Below are positions 16,582 through 26,061 of a stretch of 64,000 nt of DNA, in pieces (position 1 is the first letter of the stretch; the number at the start of each line of letters is the position of its first letter). The stretch lies in contig NZ_BCYY01000002.1 of assembly GCF_001598435.1 (NCBI RefSeq), positions 62,001-126,000 of the forward strand. The letters run 5' to 3'. The position numbers were made by a program, and so were the translations under genes. The notes under the pieces are model-generated. The model made no database searches, was not told the DNA's origin, and was given only the letters and a program-made list of their open reading frames with translations. This DNA comes from Sphingomonas pituitosa NBRC 102491. GTDB lineage: Bacteria; Pseudomonadota; Alphaproteobacteria; Sphingomonadales; Sphingomonadaceae.

Positions 16582-16905
16582 GACGCTTACTCCTCGCGGA
16601 AACGACCTCCGCGAAGCCGATGATGCGCCAGACATCACAGCAGTCAACCGTAAAACTATGACTTCTATATGAAATCTTGGCGAATAAGACCGGCGTCATC
16701 GCCCCGGACTCATACCCGGCGTCGCACCCAAGCGGCTTGTCAAAGCGAGCATTCAGATGTTGCGCGTCATGCGATCAAGACTTGGGCGATAGGACGGTCA
16801 GCGCTGCGCAACTGAATGATGCGACGCGATTGATCGGCTACCTGATGTGCGTGCGTGGATCGATAACGACGGCACCGAGCCGCAATCGCTTAGCCTTCCG
16901 CATGC
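16582..16905. other. Gene-poor interval
   Basis: About 320 bases between the exported orphan and the rpmE terminator. Open frames here lack credible composition or ribosome binding sites. I see no RNA gene, repeat or operator that I can support. Confidence 0.5.
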
Positions 16906-16945
16906 AAAAAGGCTCCCGGCGCACCTTCGTGCGCGGGAGCCTTTT
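16906..16945 (-). terminator. Terminator downstream of rpmE
   Basis: A strong hairpin with arms GGCTCCC-GCGCAC pairing to GTGCGC-GGGAGCC (one bulged base) and a CTTC/GAAG loop, with A-rich and T-rich flanks on both sides. It lies about 40 bases after the rpmE stop. The flanks would let it work in both directions. Confidence 0.85.
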
Positions 16946-16984
16946 CCGAAGCATTGGTCCGGGCGAGGTCGCCCGGCGCGCAGC

Positions 16985-17215
16985 TTACTTCTTGCCGAGC
17001 GAGAGACCGCCGAAGCGCTTGTTGAAGCGCGCGACCTGGCCACCCTGGTCGAGCAGCTGACCGCGACCGCCGGTCCAGGCCGGGTGCGCGAGCGGATCGA
17101 TCTCGAGCTGCATGAGATCGCCTTCCTTGCCCCAGGTGGAGCGCGTCTCGTACACGGTGCCGTCGGTCATCTGCACCTTGATCATGTGATAATCGGGGTG
17201 GGTGTTCTGCTTCAC
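16985..17215 (-). CDS. rpmE: 50S ribosomal protein L31
   Basis: A 76-residue ribosomal protein with the L31 core [32 protein letters not shown] and RFNKRFGG. It lacks the CxxC pair of the zinc-binding form, so it is of the zinc-independent kind usual in alphaproteobacteria. It sits alone between a strong terminator and an upstream hairpin in its leader. SD-like AAGGAATT precedes the ATG. Confidence 0.96.
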   Translation of the reverse strand: MKQNTHPDYHMIKVQMTDGTVYETRSTWGKEGDLMQLEIDPLAHPAWTGGRGQLLDQGGQVARFNKRFGGLSLGKK

Positions 17216-17234
17216 ATCGAATTCCTTGAGAAAA

Positions 17235-17254
17235 GCCGCCGGTTTCCGACCGGC
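17235..17254 (-). promoter_or_regulatory. Leader hairpin upstream of rpmE
   Basis: On the minus strand a 6-bp stem GCCGGT/ACCGGC with loop CGGAA is followed by GGCTTTTCTC, then by the ribosome binding site of rpmE. This arrangement fits an attenuator or a protein-binding leader. L31 mRNAs have known autoregulatory leaders in other phyla; whether this is one is inference. Confidence 0.35.
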
Positions 17255-17297
17255 AGCGGACGCGCGCGCCTAGCAAAGCATCGGCGTCGGCGCAACC

Positions 17298-17525
17298 TTA
17301 TTGCGGGGCGGCGTAGCGCATTCCCCACCAGCGTCGCAGCGCGACAAGCGACCAGATCGCCTCTACCAGCCCGAACGGCCAGGCTCCCTGCAGAAAGCCA
17401 TAGGCCGATCCGAGCAGGCAGGCCCCGGCAAAACCGAGTACCCACCCGGTCGATCGCGCCTCCAGCGCATAGGTGACGAGCATCGCCGTCACCGCGAACA
17501 GGCCGAACCAGGTCAGAGCGTCCAC
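17298..17525 (-). CDS. Small conserved membrane protein
   Basis: A 75-residue protein with two to three hydrophobic segments (about 3-20, 28-47 and 50-64) and a conserved-looking core GSAYGFLQGAWPFGLVEAIW, ending in RRWWGMRYAAPQ. Similar small proteins occur in many alphaproteobacteria, with no assigned function. It starts 19 bases after the fabZ stop and could be the last gene of that long operon. Confidence 0.7.
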   Translation of the reverse strand: MDALTWFGLFAVTAMLVTYALEARSTGWVLGFAGACLLGSAYGFLQGAWPFGLVEAIWSLVALRRWWGMRYAAPQ

Positions 17526-17544
17526 GGTTCGGCTCCTGCCCGCT

Positions 17545-18024
17545 TTACGCGCTGGGCGGATCGGCGATCATCGCGGTGAATTCGCATTCGGCCGCCAGTT
17601 CGCCGTCGATCAGCGCCTTGCCGGCGAATTTGCAGACGCGCGAACGCTTCTGCACGAACTCGACATGGAGCTTGAGCAGAACGCCCGGCTCCACCGGCTT
17701 GCGGAACTTCACGTTGTCGATCGCCATGAAGTAGACAAGCTTGCCCGAGCCGGCGAGCCCCAGCGACTCGACCGCCAGCACGCCCGCCGCCTGGGCAAGC
17801 GCCTCGACGGTGAGCACGCCGGGCATGATCGGACGGCCGGGGAAGTGACCCTGGAAGAAGGACTCGTTGATCGTCACCGCCTTCACCGCCACGATCGACT
17901 GGTCGAGGATCAGTTCCTCGACCCGGTCGACCAGGAGCATCGGAAAGCGGTGGGGCAGCGCCGCCATCACCCGCCCGATATCGAGCGGACCGATGTTGCT
18001 GCCCCCCTGCTCGCCCCCGCTCAC
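17545..18024 (-). CDS. fabZ: 3-hydroxyacyl-[ACP] dehydratase FabZ
   Basis: A 159-residue hotdog-fold dehydratase of the fatty acid cycle. The catalytic His is in [13 protein letters not shown] and the acidic residue in [23 protein letters not shown] is the family's N-terminal motif. Its ATG overlaps the ompH stop by four bases. The family lpxD-fabZ-lpxA arrangement is not visible, since the next gene is not lpxA. Confidence 0.95.
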   Translation of the reverse strand: MSGGEQGGSNIGPLDIGRVMAALPHRFPMLLVDRVEELILDQSIVAVKAVTINESFFQGHFPGRPIMPGVLTVEALAQAAGVLAVESLGLAGSGKLVYFMAIDNVKFRKPVEPGVLLKLHVEFVQKRSRVCKFAGKALIDGELAAECEFTAMIADPPSA

Positions 18025-18791
18025 CGCGGTTCGGGCTTCGCCGGCTTGGTGCCGGCAGCGGCCGGACGGGCTGCCGGAGCGGCTGCGCCCGGCGCCGCGG
18101 CGGCACCTTGCTGCTGCTGCTGCTGCGCGCGCTGGGCGGCGAGCTGATAGGCACGACGCTTCAGTTCGTTCACCTGCTGCTGGAACTGCACGGTGCGCTG
18201 CTGCGGCTGCCAGTTTGCCGGCGGCGTGATCGCCACGGTCGGCGTCTTGTCGAGCTCGGCGACGACGGCGTCGGTGATGTCCACCGCGTCGGGGGCGTAG
18301 ACGATCGCTTCCGGCGTCAGGATCACGTTGACCTTGCGGGCGTTGACGACCGAGATCTGCGCCGCGTCATAGAGCGCCAGGATCTTCTCGAACGCGAACA
18401 GCTCCGCCAGGATCGACGGCATCTGCAGCTTCTGGATTTCCTCGTTCGCCTGGTTCTGCAGGGTCATGAGCTGGGTGTAGTTCGGATCCTTGCGCGCGGC
18501 TGCGGCCTGCTCTTCGGCTTCCGAAACCTGGCCGTCCTTGTTGGTGTCGATCGTGGTGATCAACGTGCGGGCATCGGTCTGGAACTTGGTCTGGCGGGCC
18601 TGGATCTGGTCGCGGACGGGCTTGAAGGTCGTGTCCAGCTGCGTCTCGGCAGTGGTGAACGCCTTGGCGCGGGTGATCGCTTCGATCGTGTTGATCGTGG
18701 CAATGCCGGCGACCTGCGCCGAAGCCGGCGCAGCGACGGCGATCGCCGCGGAGGCGGCAAGCGCCGCCGCGAATACACGGTTCTTCATCAT
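18021..18791 (-). CDS. OmpH/Skp-family periplasmic chaperone with an EF-hand-like loop
   Basis: A 256-residue exported protein: signal peptide 1-26 (SAQ), a long helical region typical of Skp/OmpH, and a Gln-rich then Ala/Pro-rich low-complexity tail. Skp carries unfolded outer-membrane proteins to BamA, which is encoded just upstream with TAATG overlap. Unusual here is [12 protein letters not shown] at 82-93, which fits the 12-residue EF-hand calcium loop (acidic at 1, Asn at 3, Asp at 5, Gly at 6, Glu at 12) inside the coiled-coil arm. The start may be either of two adjacent ATGs. Confidence 0.85.
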   Translation of the reverse strand: MMKNRVFAAALAASAAIAVAAPASAQVAGIATINTIEAITRAKAFTTAETQLDTTFKPVRDQIQARQTKFQTDARTLITTIDTNKDGQVSEAEEQAAAARKDPNYTQLMTLQNQANEEIQKLQMPSILAELFAFEKILALYDAAQISVVNARKVNVILTPEAIVYAPDAVDITDAVVAELDKTPTVAITPPANWQPQQRTVQFQQQVNELKRRAYQLAAQRAQQQQQQGAAAAPGAAAPAARPAAAGTKPAKPEPR

Positions 18792-21544
18792 TAGAACTGG
18801 GTCCCTACGTTGAAAGTAACAAGCTTCTTGTCGTCGCCGGGCTGGCTGACCAGCGCCTTGGCGACATCGATACGCAACGGGCCGAACGGCGAGTTCCAGT
18901 TGACGCCGAAGCCAACCGAAATGCGCGGCGACGCGGTGCTGCCGCGATATTGTTCGTAGAAGAGCGGCGTCGAGTTGAGCGCACGCGTATTGACCGACGT
19001 GCCGACGCAAGGCTGCCCGGCCGCCGCAGCATAACCGACGGTGCAGGTCGTGAAGCTGCCCTGGAACGTCCCGGTCGTGACCGTGTAGAGCGCGTTGCCG
19101 GCGGTGTCGTTCAGCAACCGCGGCGTCACCGACGGCGAGTTGAGCGCATCCTTGTTGATCCCCGGCAAGCCGGTCTGCGGATCGATATAAGGCGGGAAGT
19201 AGTTGTTGGTCTGGGGCCTGCGGATCGAGAACAGCGACCCCATCTGCAGATAGATCGAGGGGCGCAGGCCCAGTTCCGCCGCACCCGAACCCAACGGCAG
19301 CTCCAGCTCGGCCTTGGTCAGGTAATAGGCCTTGCCGCCCAGTGCGTCGTCGATGATCTGATCGCGGCTGGTGACGACCGCCTGCGTTCCCGTCGCCGGA
19401 TCGCCGGTATACTGGTAGCGCTGCACGCGCGGGCCGACGCCGCGAATGTCGAAGCCGCGGAACTGCGGCTCGCCCAGGTAGAAGCGATCGGTGATGCGGA
19501 TCTCGCTGCCGTCCAGGCTCTTGATAGCCCCGCCCTCGCCGGTAAGCGAGAAGACGAAGCCGCTGCCGAGGCCCCAATATTTGGCGCCGTCGAACCGCGC
19601 GCGCGCATAGCGTACGTCACCGCCAAGGCCCGCCACGTCCACGCCGAGCGACACCCGCTGACCGCGCGTCGGGCGCAGGCGGCTGTTGAGGCTGTCGTAG
19701 ATCAGCGACACGCCGACCAGCGAGGTCAGGCGGTTACCCACCGCTTCGCAATAGTAGCGGCCAGCAAGGAACGGGTCGCACTTGCCATCCGTATAGAACT
19801 GGCTCTGGTCTAGCGTGACATTGTCCTTCGCCAGATAATAGCGCGCCGACAGCGTCCAATATTCGGTGAGTGGCAGGCCGGCAACCAGCTGGAAGCCGGT
19901 CGAGACCTGCTGGTAGGTGGTGTTGCGCGAATTGTTCAGGCCGTAGCTGAAGCTGTTGTAATCGCGCCGGAAGATGGTCGCGCCCAGCGCGATGTTGCTG
20001 TCGAACAGATAGGGCTCGGTGAAGCCCAGTTCGACCGACTTCGAATAGCTCGAATAATCGGCCGAGATGCTCGCCGTCTGGCCCATGCCGCGGAAGTTGC
20101 GCTGGCGGATCGACGCCTGGAGGATGAAGCGCTCGAGGCTCGAGAAACCCGCCGACAGCGTCAGTTCGCCGTTCGGCTTTTCTTCCACGTTCGCACCCAG
20201 CACGATGCGATCCGGGGCCGAGCCTTCCTTGCGCTCGATCTCGAACTTATCCTGGAAATAGCCCAGGCTGTTGATGCGGTCCTGCGAGCGCTTGACCAGG
20301 AAGGTGTTGAAGGCATCGCCCTCGGCCACGCGCATTTCGCGGCGGATCACCTTGTCCTGGGTCTGCCGGTTGCCCGTGATTTCCACACGCTCGACATAGG
20401 TACGGTTCGCCTCGCCGATGTGGAAGTTCATCGACATCGTCAGCGCTTCCTTGTTGCGCTGGAAGTCGGGACGAACGTCGGCAAAGGCGTAGCCGAACAG
20501 GCCGGCGGTCTCGCTCAGCTGCTCGACCGTGTCTTCCACGGCCTTGGCGTTATACCACTGGCCTTCCTTGATCGGCAGCGCGCTGGCGAGCTTCTTGTCG
20601 TCAAAGTCGCGGATCGCGCTGTCGACCGTCACCGGACCGAATTTGTAGCGGGGGCCTTCTTCCACCACGTAGGTGATGATGAAGTCCTTCTTGTCCGGCG
20701 TCAGCTCGGCCACGGCCGAGATCACGCGGAAATCCGCATAGCCCTCGGTCAGGTAATATTGGCGCAGCTTCTGCTGGTCATAGGCCAGGCGGTCCTGGTC
20801 GTAGGACGTGTTCGAGCTGAGGAAGTGCGACAGGCTCGCGACCTTGGTGGCCATCTGCGCGCGCAGCTTCTTGTCCGAAAACACCTCGTTGCCGATGATG
20901 TTGATCTGACGGACCTTAGACTTCGCGCCTTCGTGGATCTCGAAGATCACGTCGACGCGGTTCTGGTCGAGGCTGACCATCTTCGGCTCGACGCGCGCGG
21001 CAAAGCGGCCCTGGCGGCGATACAGCTCGATGATCCGCGCGATGTCCGCACGCACCGCGGTGCGCGTGAAGATCTGACGGGGCCTGAGCTTGATCTCCTT
21101 GTCGATCTTGTCCTGCTTCAGCCGCTTGTTGCCCTCGAACACCACGCGGTTGATCACCGGGTTCTCGCGGATGCGCGCAACCAGGTTGCCCGTTTCCACG
21201 CCTTCGAACACGACGTCGGCGAGCAGTTCGGAGGCGAGCAGGTCCTTGATCGCCTGGTCGATCGTCTCGTTCGTATAGCTGTCGCCCACGCGCAGGCGGG
21301 TGTAGCTGAGCACCGTCTCCGGCTCGATGCGCTGCGAGCCTTCCACCCGCAGCGACTTGATCGTCCGTACCGCCGCCGGTGCGGCCGCAGGCGCGGTCGC
21401 CTGGGGCTGGGCGGCGGCAGGTGCCGCGGGCTTTGCCGCGGTCTGCGCTTCCGCCGGCGCTACCACGCCCGACAGGATTGTCCCTGCCAACAGCGTAGCC
21501 GTCGCCCGCGCGCCCAAATTGCTTGCCTTGATCGCAGTCACCAT
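18791..21544 (-). CDS. bamA: Outer membrane protein assembly factor BamA
   Basis: A 917-residue Omp85 protein: signal peptide (about 1-33, AEA-Q), an Ala/Pro/Gln-rich linker, five POTRA domains (from IKSLRVEGSQRIEPET), and a C-terminal beta-barrel with the VRGF-like motif FRGFDIRGVGP and terminal Phe (VGTQF). I chose the ATG at 21544 because GGGGTGGG precedes it and the signal peptide follows. It inserts beta-barrel proteins into the outer membrane. It follows rseP after 68 bases. Confidence 0.96.
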   Translation of the reverse strand: MVTAIKASNLGARATATLLAGTILSGVVAPAEAQTAAKPAAPAAAQPQATAPAAAPAAVRTIKSLRVEGSQRIEPETVLSYTRLRVGDSYTNETIDQAIKDLLASELLADVVFEGVETGNLVARIRENPVINRVVFEGNKRLKQDKIDKEIKLRPRQIFTRTAVRADIARIIELYRRQGRFAARVEPKMVSLDQNRVDVIFEIHEGAKSKVRQINIIGNEVFSDKKLRAQMATKVASLSHFLSSNTSYDQDRLAYDQQKLRQYYLTEGYADFRVISAVAELTPDKKDFIITYVVEEGPRYKFGPVTVDSAIRDFDDKKLASALPIKEGQWYNAKAVEDTVEQLSETAGLFGYAFADVRPDFQRNKEALTMSMNFHIGEANRTYVERVEITGNRQTQDKVIRREMRVAEGDAFNTFLVKRSQDRINSLGYFQDKFEIERKEGSAPDRIVLGANVEEKPNGELTLSAGFSSLERFILQASIRQRNFRGMGQTASISADYSSYSKSVELGFTEPYLFDSNIALGATIFRRDYNSFSYGLNNSRNTTYQQVSTGFQLVAGLPLTEYWTLSARYYLAKDNVTLDQSQFYTDGKCDPFLAGRYYCEAVGNRLTSLVGVSLIYDSLNSRLRPTRGQRVSLGVDVAGLGGDVRYARARFDGAKYWGLGSGFVFSLTGEGGAIKSLDGSEIRITDRFYLGEPQFRGFDIRGVGPRVQRYQYTGDPATGTQAVVTSRDQIIDDALGGKAYYLTKAELELPLGSGAAELGLRPSIYLQMGSLFSIRRPQTNNYFPPYIDPQTGLPGINKDALNSPSVTPRLLNDTAGNALYTVTTGTFQGSFTTCTVGYAAAAGQPCVGTSVNTRALNSTPLFYEQYRGSTASPRISVGFGVNWNSPFGPLRIDVAKALVSQPGDDKKLVTFNVGTQF

Positions 21545-21612
21545 CCCACCCCAGTCGGAATCCAAATATTGCCGGAACGCGCGCGGCTCATTGCCGCCCT
21601 GCACGAACCCCC

Positions 21613-22746
21613 TCAGCCGATCAAGCCGGCCAGATGTCTCCACACACCGAATGCACCCAGATCGTTGAGCGTAACGAACAGCATCAGCGCGAGGATCGCG
21701 AGCATGCCGCCCCGGAACGCCCATTCCATCACCTGCGGTTCCACCGGGCGCCGGCGGACCGCCTCAACGGCGTAGAACAAGAGATGACCACCATCCAGCA
21801 CCGGGACTGGCAACAGGTTGATGAATCCCAGATTAATGGAGACGAGCGCGATCAGGAACGCGAACTCGATCGGCCCCATCGAAAGCCGTTCGCCCGAAAC
21901 CTGCGCGATCTTCAACGGCCCACCAAGCTCGGATACCGAGCGGCGGCCGGTGATGATCTGGCCCAGCCCGTCCACCGTCATGCGGACGATGTCGACGGTG
22001 GTGCGCAGGCCCACCAGCGGCGCCTCGACGATGCTTACCGGGACCTGCGTCGATCCCGCCGCGCCGATGCCAAGCTGGCCGATGCGATACTCGTTGCCAA
22101 AGCGATCCCGCTCGCGCCGGGCGCCGATGACGGCATCGACGCTGCGCGCGGTGCCTGCGCGAACGAAATCGATTCGAACCGGCTCGTTCGGCCGCAGCTG
22201 GGTGAACTGCACCATATCGCCATAGTTCTCGACCGTGCGCCCCCCGAGGCCGGTGATGCGATCGCCCGGCTGGAGGCCGGCCTGCGCGGCGGCACTGCCC
22301 TGCAGCACGGTGCCCACCACCGAGGGCGTGCGGTTCTCGCCGAACATGAAGGCAAAGGCGGAGAGTATGACGATGGCCACGAGGAAATTGGCGACAGGCC
22401 CCGCCGCGACGATGATCGCGCGCTGCCACAGCGGCTTTGCCTGAAACGTCCGCGCGCGCTCGCTCGCCGGCAGCTGCAGCCACTCGGGCGAGGGCTGGCT
22501 CGCCGGGTTCATGTCCCCCGCGAAACGGACATAGCCCCCCAGCGGCAACAGGCTGAACTTCCAGCGGGTGCCGCGGCGATCGGTGATGCCGGCGATCTCG
22601 CGGCCGAAGCCGATCGAGAATTCCTCGGCCTTCACCCCAAAGATGCGGCCGGCCAGATAATGTCCCAACTCGTGCAGGAACACGAGCGGCCCGATCACCA
22701 GCGCGAACGCCAGAATGGTGAGCAGGATGCCGGGGGATTGGATCAA
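21613..22746 (-). CDS. rseP: RIP metalloprotease RseP (site-2 protease)
   Basis: A 377-residue intramembrane zinc protease. HELGH (HExxH) lies in the first membrane helix (LVFLHELGHYLAGR), a PDZ domain covers about 125-200 (AAQAGLQPGDRITGLGG), and the LDG motif is in LLPVPVLDGGHLL. It cleaves anti-sigma factors or signal-peptide remnants within the membrane. Its ATG overlaps the dxr stop by four bases, so it is translationally coupled in the uppS-cdsA-dxr-rseP-bamA unit. Confidence 0.95.
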   Translation of the reverse strand: MIQSPGILLTILAFALVIGPLVFLHELGHYLAGRIFGVKAEEFSIGFGREIAGITDRRGTRWKFSLLPLGGYVRFAGDMNPASQPSPEWLQLPASERARTFQAKPLWQRAIIVAAGPVANFLVAIVILSAFAFMFGENRTPSVVGTVLQGSAAAQAGLQPGDRITGLGGRTVENYGDMVQFTQLRPNEPVRIDFVRAGTARSVDAVIGARRERDRFGNEYRIGQLGIGAAGSTQVPVSIVEAPLVGLRTTVDIVRMTVDGLGQIITGRRSVSELGGPLKIAQVSGERLSMGPIEFAFLIALVSINLGFINLLPVPVLDGGHLLFYAVEAVRRRPVEPQVMEWAFRGGMLAILALMLFVTLNDLGAFGVWRHLAGLIG

Positions 22747-23903
22747 GCGACGCAGTCCTTCACTCGCTCAGCCGCAAAGTACCGCGCCTCCTCGTCGATC
22801 GCCAGTACGGCATCGAGCGTTTCCGGAGCGGCCGGGTCATAGCGACTAAGCGTATCGGCAGAGATTGCGGCAATTTCAAGAAATCCGATCCGACCGGCAA
22901 GAAAGGCAGCCACGGCGACTTCGTTGGCGGCGTTGAGAATCGCCGGCCGCGCCCCGCCCGCCTTCAATACCTCCATCGCCAGCCCGAGCGCCGGGAAACG
23001 ATCGAGATCGGGATTTTCGAACTCCAGCCGGCCCACCGCGGCGAGGTCCAGCGGCGGGCACGGCGTCTCCATCCGCTCCGGCCAGGCCAGCGCATAGGCG
23101 ATCGGCGTGCGCATGTCGGGCGTGCCGAGCTGCGCCAGCACCGAACCGTCGACATATTCCACCATCGAGTGGACGACCGACTGGGCGTGCACCAGCACCG
23201 CCAGCTGATCGGCGGCGACCGGGAAAAGGTGGAAGGCCTCGATCAGCTCGAGGCCCTTGTTCATCATCGTCGCCGAATCGACCGAGATCTTAGCGCCCAT
23301 CGACCAGTTGGGATGCGCCACCGCCTGCGCCGGGGTGATGCCGCGCATCGCGTCCTTCGGCGTCGAACGGAATGGACCGCCGCTCGCCGTGAGGATGATC
23401 CGGCGCACGCCCCTGGGTGCAGTCCGATCGAGGCACTGGAACACCGCATTATGTTCCGAATCGACGGGCAGCAGCGTGGCGCCGTGCGCGCGCGCCGCCG
23501 CCATCATCACCTCGCCTGCCGAAACCAGCGATTCCTTGTTCGCCAGTGCCACCGTGCCGCCGGCTTCCAGCGCCGCCATCACCGGCTTGAGGCCGGCGCT
23601 GCCGACGATCGCCGCCATGGTCCAGTCGGCGCCCATGCGCGCGACGTCGCACACCGAATGCGCGCCGCCCATCGGCTCGACACCCGTCCCGGCCAGCCGC
23701 TCCTGCAGCGCGGGCAGGCGCGTCTCGTCGGCAACGACCGCACAGCGCGCCCGCGTGCGGATCGCCGCCGCGGCGAGCTTCTCGACATCGCGGTTGGCGG
23801 TCAGCGCGACGACTTCGAAGGCGTGCGGATTTCGTTCGATCAGGTCGAGCGTCGAGGTGCCGACCGATCCGGTCGCCCCCAACACCGTAACGCGCTTCAC
23901 CAC
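22743..23903 (-). CDS. dxr: 1-deoxy-D-xylulose 5-phosphate reductoisomerase
   Basis: A 386-residue enzyme of the MEP isoprenoid pathway. The NADPH motif GATGSVGTSTL is at the N-terminus, the metal/substrate region reads PVDSEHNA, then LTASGGPF, HPNWSMGAKISVDSATMMNKGLE. I place the start at the GTG at 23903, six bases after GGAGG; the next GTG at 23900 is equally possible. It overlaps the cdsA stop by seven bases. It works in the same pathway as the ispDF fusion at 57 kb. Confidence 0.95.
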   Translation of the reverse strand: MVKRVTVLGATGSVGTSTLDLIERNPHAFEVVALTANRDVEKLAAAAIRTRARCAVVADETRLPALQERLAGTGVEPMGGAHSVCDVARMGADWTMAAIVGSAGLKPVMAALEAGGTVALANKESLVSAGEVMMAAARAHGATLLPVDSEHNAVFQCLDRTAPRGVRRIILTASGGPFRSTPKDAMRGITPAQAVAHPNWSMGAKISVDSATMMNKGLELIEAFHLFPVAADQLAVLVHAQSVVHSMVEYVDGSVLAQLGTPDMRTPIAYALAWPERMETPCPPLDLAAVGRLEFENPDLDRFPALGLAMEVLKAGGARPAILNAANEVAVAAFLAGRIGFLEIAAISADTLSRYDPAAPETLDAVLAIDEEARYFAAERVKDCVA

Positions 23904-24697
23904 CAGTATCCTCCCACAACCACCTGATGATGGATCGCAAAAAACAGGGCCGCAACCGGGGCCGCGAAGACCAGCCCGTCGAGCCGGTCGAGAATGCCGC
24001 CATGGCCGGGCAGCAGGTTGCTCGAATCCTTCACGCCGGCGACGCGCTTGAGATGACTCTCGTACAAATCGCCGACCTGCGACGCGAACGCGACCAACGG
24101 CGAGACGGCCACCAGCCACCATCCGATCGCGGTGCCCGGCGTCGCGGCGACGAACGCCGCCGAAAAGAGGACCGCGGCAATCAGGCCGCCGATCAGCCCC
24201 GCCCAGGTCTTGTTCGGGCTGATCGCCGGGGCCAGCTTCGGCCCGCCGATCGCACGGCCGGCAAAATAGGCGCCGCTGTCGCACACCCAGACGATCGCCA
24301 TCGCCCACAGCGTCGCCGCAAAGCCCTGCGGATGGTCGCGAAGCAGCAGCAGCGCCAGCACCGGCAACCCGACATAAACCTGCCCCGCCGCCAGCTTCGC
24401 GTTGCGCGTGACGATCGCGACGAAGAAGAACGCGCCGAACACCAGGCCGAGCGCGAGAAATCCCGGCCCCGCCGCCGCCGGGCTCAGGATCGCCAGCGGC
24501 ACCATCATCACATATTGGGTGAGCAGGCGCTTGGACGTGTCGCCCGCGAGCAGCGCCCATTCGCCGATCATCAGCACCGCCATCACGGTGATGACCAGCC
24601 AGAAGCCCCAGCCCCCCGCCCACAGCGCGGCGAGCGCGAGCCCGACCAGCGCGAGCCCGACGACGGCACGCTTGGGAAGATCAGAATTCTTGCTCAC
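23897..24697 (-). CDS. cdsA: Phosphatidate cytidylyltransferase
   Basis: A 266-residue polytopic membrane enzyme making CDP-diacylglycerol from phosphatidic acid and CTP. The signature KDSSNLLPGHGGILDRLDG is near the C-terminus, preceded by CDSGAYFAGR and SPNKTWAG. At least six hydrophobic helices are evident. Its product feeds pssA at 29 kb. The start overlaps the uppS stop by four bases. Confidence 0.94.
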   Translation of the reverse strand: MSKNSDLPKRAVVGLALVGLALAALWAGGWGFWLVITVMAVLMIGEWALLAGDTSKRLLTQYVMMVPLAILSPAAAGPGFLALGLVFGAFFFVAIVTRNAKLAAGQVYVGLPVLALLLLRDHPQGFAATLWAMAIVWVCDSGAYFAGRAIGGPKLAPAISPNKTWAGLIGGLIAAVLFSAAFVAATPGTAIGWWLVAVSPLVAFASQVGDLYESHLKRVAGVKDSSNLLPGHGGILDRLDGLVFAAPVAALFFAIHHQVVVGGYWW

Positions 24698-25467
24698 AGG
24701 CCTCCGAAACGGCGCTGGCGCCGCCCGAACTGGGCCAGCGCATCAGCAAGCGCGCGCTCGTCAAAGTCCGGCCACAGCGTGTCGACGAACAGCAATTCGG
24801 CATAGGCCGCCTGCCACAGCAGGAAATTGGAAAGGCGCTGCTCGCCAGAGGTGCGGATCATCAGGTCGAGCGGCGGCAGCCCTGCCGTCTCCAGCTCGCT
24901 CTCGAACCGCGCCTCGTCGATGGTGGCCGGATCGAGCGTGCCGTCGCGTGCCTGTTCGGCGAGCCGCCGCGCTGCCGCGAGCAGCTCCGCCTGCGCGCCA
25001 TAGTTGAGCGCCAGCACCAAGGTCGGGCCGGCATTGGTCGCCGTCCGCGCGATGGCGGCATCGATCATCGTCACCAGATCGGGCGAAAGCTGCCGCCAAT
25101 CGCCGATCACGCGCAGCTTGACGCCGTCGGCGACGATCTCGTCCAGCTCGCGCTCGAGGAACTGCCGCAGCAGCCCCATCAGCGCGCCGACTTCCTCTTC
25201 GGGCCGCCGCCAGTTCTCCGAGGAAAAGGCGTAGAGCGTCAGCACCTCGATGCCGAGCGTGCGCGCTGCCCGCGCGACCCGGCGCACGGCCTCCACGCCC
25301 TGGCGATGCCCGGCGACGCGCGGCAGCAGCCGCTTCTTCGCCCAGCGGCCGTTCCCGTCCATGATGATCGCGACGTGGCGGGGCGGCGGGCTTCCACCAC
25401 CCGACGCGGAGGCCAGCTTAACGGCCACCGCGCCCTGCCCTTTCGGCCGCACCAGACCCCCAGGCAC
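24694..25467 (-). CDS. uppS: Isoprenyl (undecaprenyl) diphosphate synthase
   Basis: A 257-residue cis-prenyltransferase. The diphosphate/Mg motif is IIMDGNGRWAKKR, followed by GHRQGVEAVRR, LTLYAFSSENWRRP and, near the C-terminus, RTSGEQRLSNFLLWQ and ELLFVDTLWPDF. It makes the C55 lipid carrier for peptidoglycan and O-antigen. The start is a GTG at 25467, three bases after the frr stop; the first 25 residues are poorly conserved. Confidence 0.95.
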   Translation of the reverse strand: MPGGLVRPKGQGAVAVKLASASGGGSPPPRHVAIIMDGNGRWAKKRLLPRVAGHRQGVEAVRRVARAARTLGIEVLTLYAFSSENWRRPEEEVGALMGLLRQFLERELDEIVADGVKLRVIGDWRQLSPDLVTMIDAAIARTATNAGPTLVLALNYGAQAELLAAARRLAEQARDGTLDPATIDEARFESELETAGLPPLDLMIRTSGEQRLSNFLLWQAAYAELLFVDTLWPDFDERALADALAQFGRRQRRFGGL

Positions 25468-25470
25468 GGA

Positions 25471-26028
25471 TCACTTGCCCAGGATTTCCTTTTCCTTCGA
25501 TGCCGCCGCGGCGTCGATGTCGGCGATCGTCGCGTCGGTCAGCTTCTGCACCTCGGTTTCGTGGCGCTTGCGATCGTCCTCGCCGAACACGCCCTTCTTC
25601 TCGTCGGTCTTCAGGCTGTCCATGCCGTCGCGGCGCACGTTGCGCGCAGCGATGCGTGCCTTCTCGGCATATTGGTTGGCGAGCTTGGCAAGCTCCTTGC
25701 GGCGCTCCTCGGTCAGGTCGGGGATCGGCAGGCGCAGCGTCTGGCCGTCGACGATCGGGTTGAGGCCGAGGCCGGCCGAGCGGATCGCCTTGTCGACGGG
25801 GCCGACGTTCGACTTATCCCACACCTGCACCGAGAGCATGCGCGGCTCGGGCGCCGAGACGGTCGCCACCTGGGTGATCGGCATGTGCGAGCCATAGACC
25901 TCGACGGTCACCGGATCGAGCAGCGTGGTGGAAGCGCGGCCGGTGCGGAGACCGCCGAGATCGTGCTTGAGCGATTCCACGGCACCGGCCATGCGGCGCT
26001 CGAGATCTGCCTTGTCGTAAGCGGCCAT
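25471..26028 (-). CDS. frr: Ribosome recycling factor
   Basis: A 185-residue protein of normal RRF length with the signature features [39 protein letters not shown] and the C-terminal [17 protein letters not shown] helix. It splits post-termination ribosomes with EF-G. It lies between pyrH and uppS in the conserved alphaproteobacterial order. Confidence 0.97.
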   Translation of the reverse strand: MAAYDKADLERRMAGAVESLKHDLGGLRTGRASTTLLDPVTVEVYGSHMPITQVATVSAPEPRMLSVQVWDKSNVGPVDKAIRSAGLGLNPIVDGQTLRLPIPDLTEERRKELAKLANQYAEKARIAARNVRRDGMDSLKTDEKKGVFGEDDRKRHETEVQKLTDATIADIDAAAASKEKEILGK

Positions 26029-26061
26029 TTACGGCTCTCCTTGAAGCTTGGTTGCGTTGGG

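Noticed and set aside
16677..17060. 127-codon plus-strand frame before and over rpmE
   Set aside because: It reads through the rpmE terminator hairpin, has no ribosome binding site and no recognisable features.
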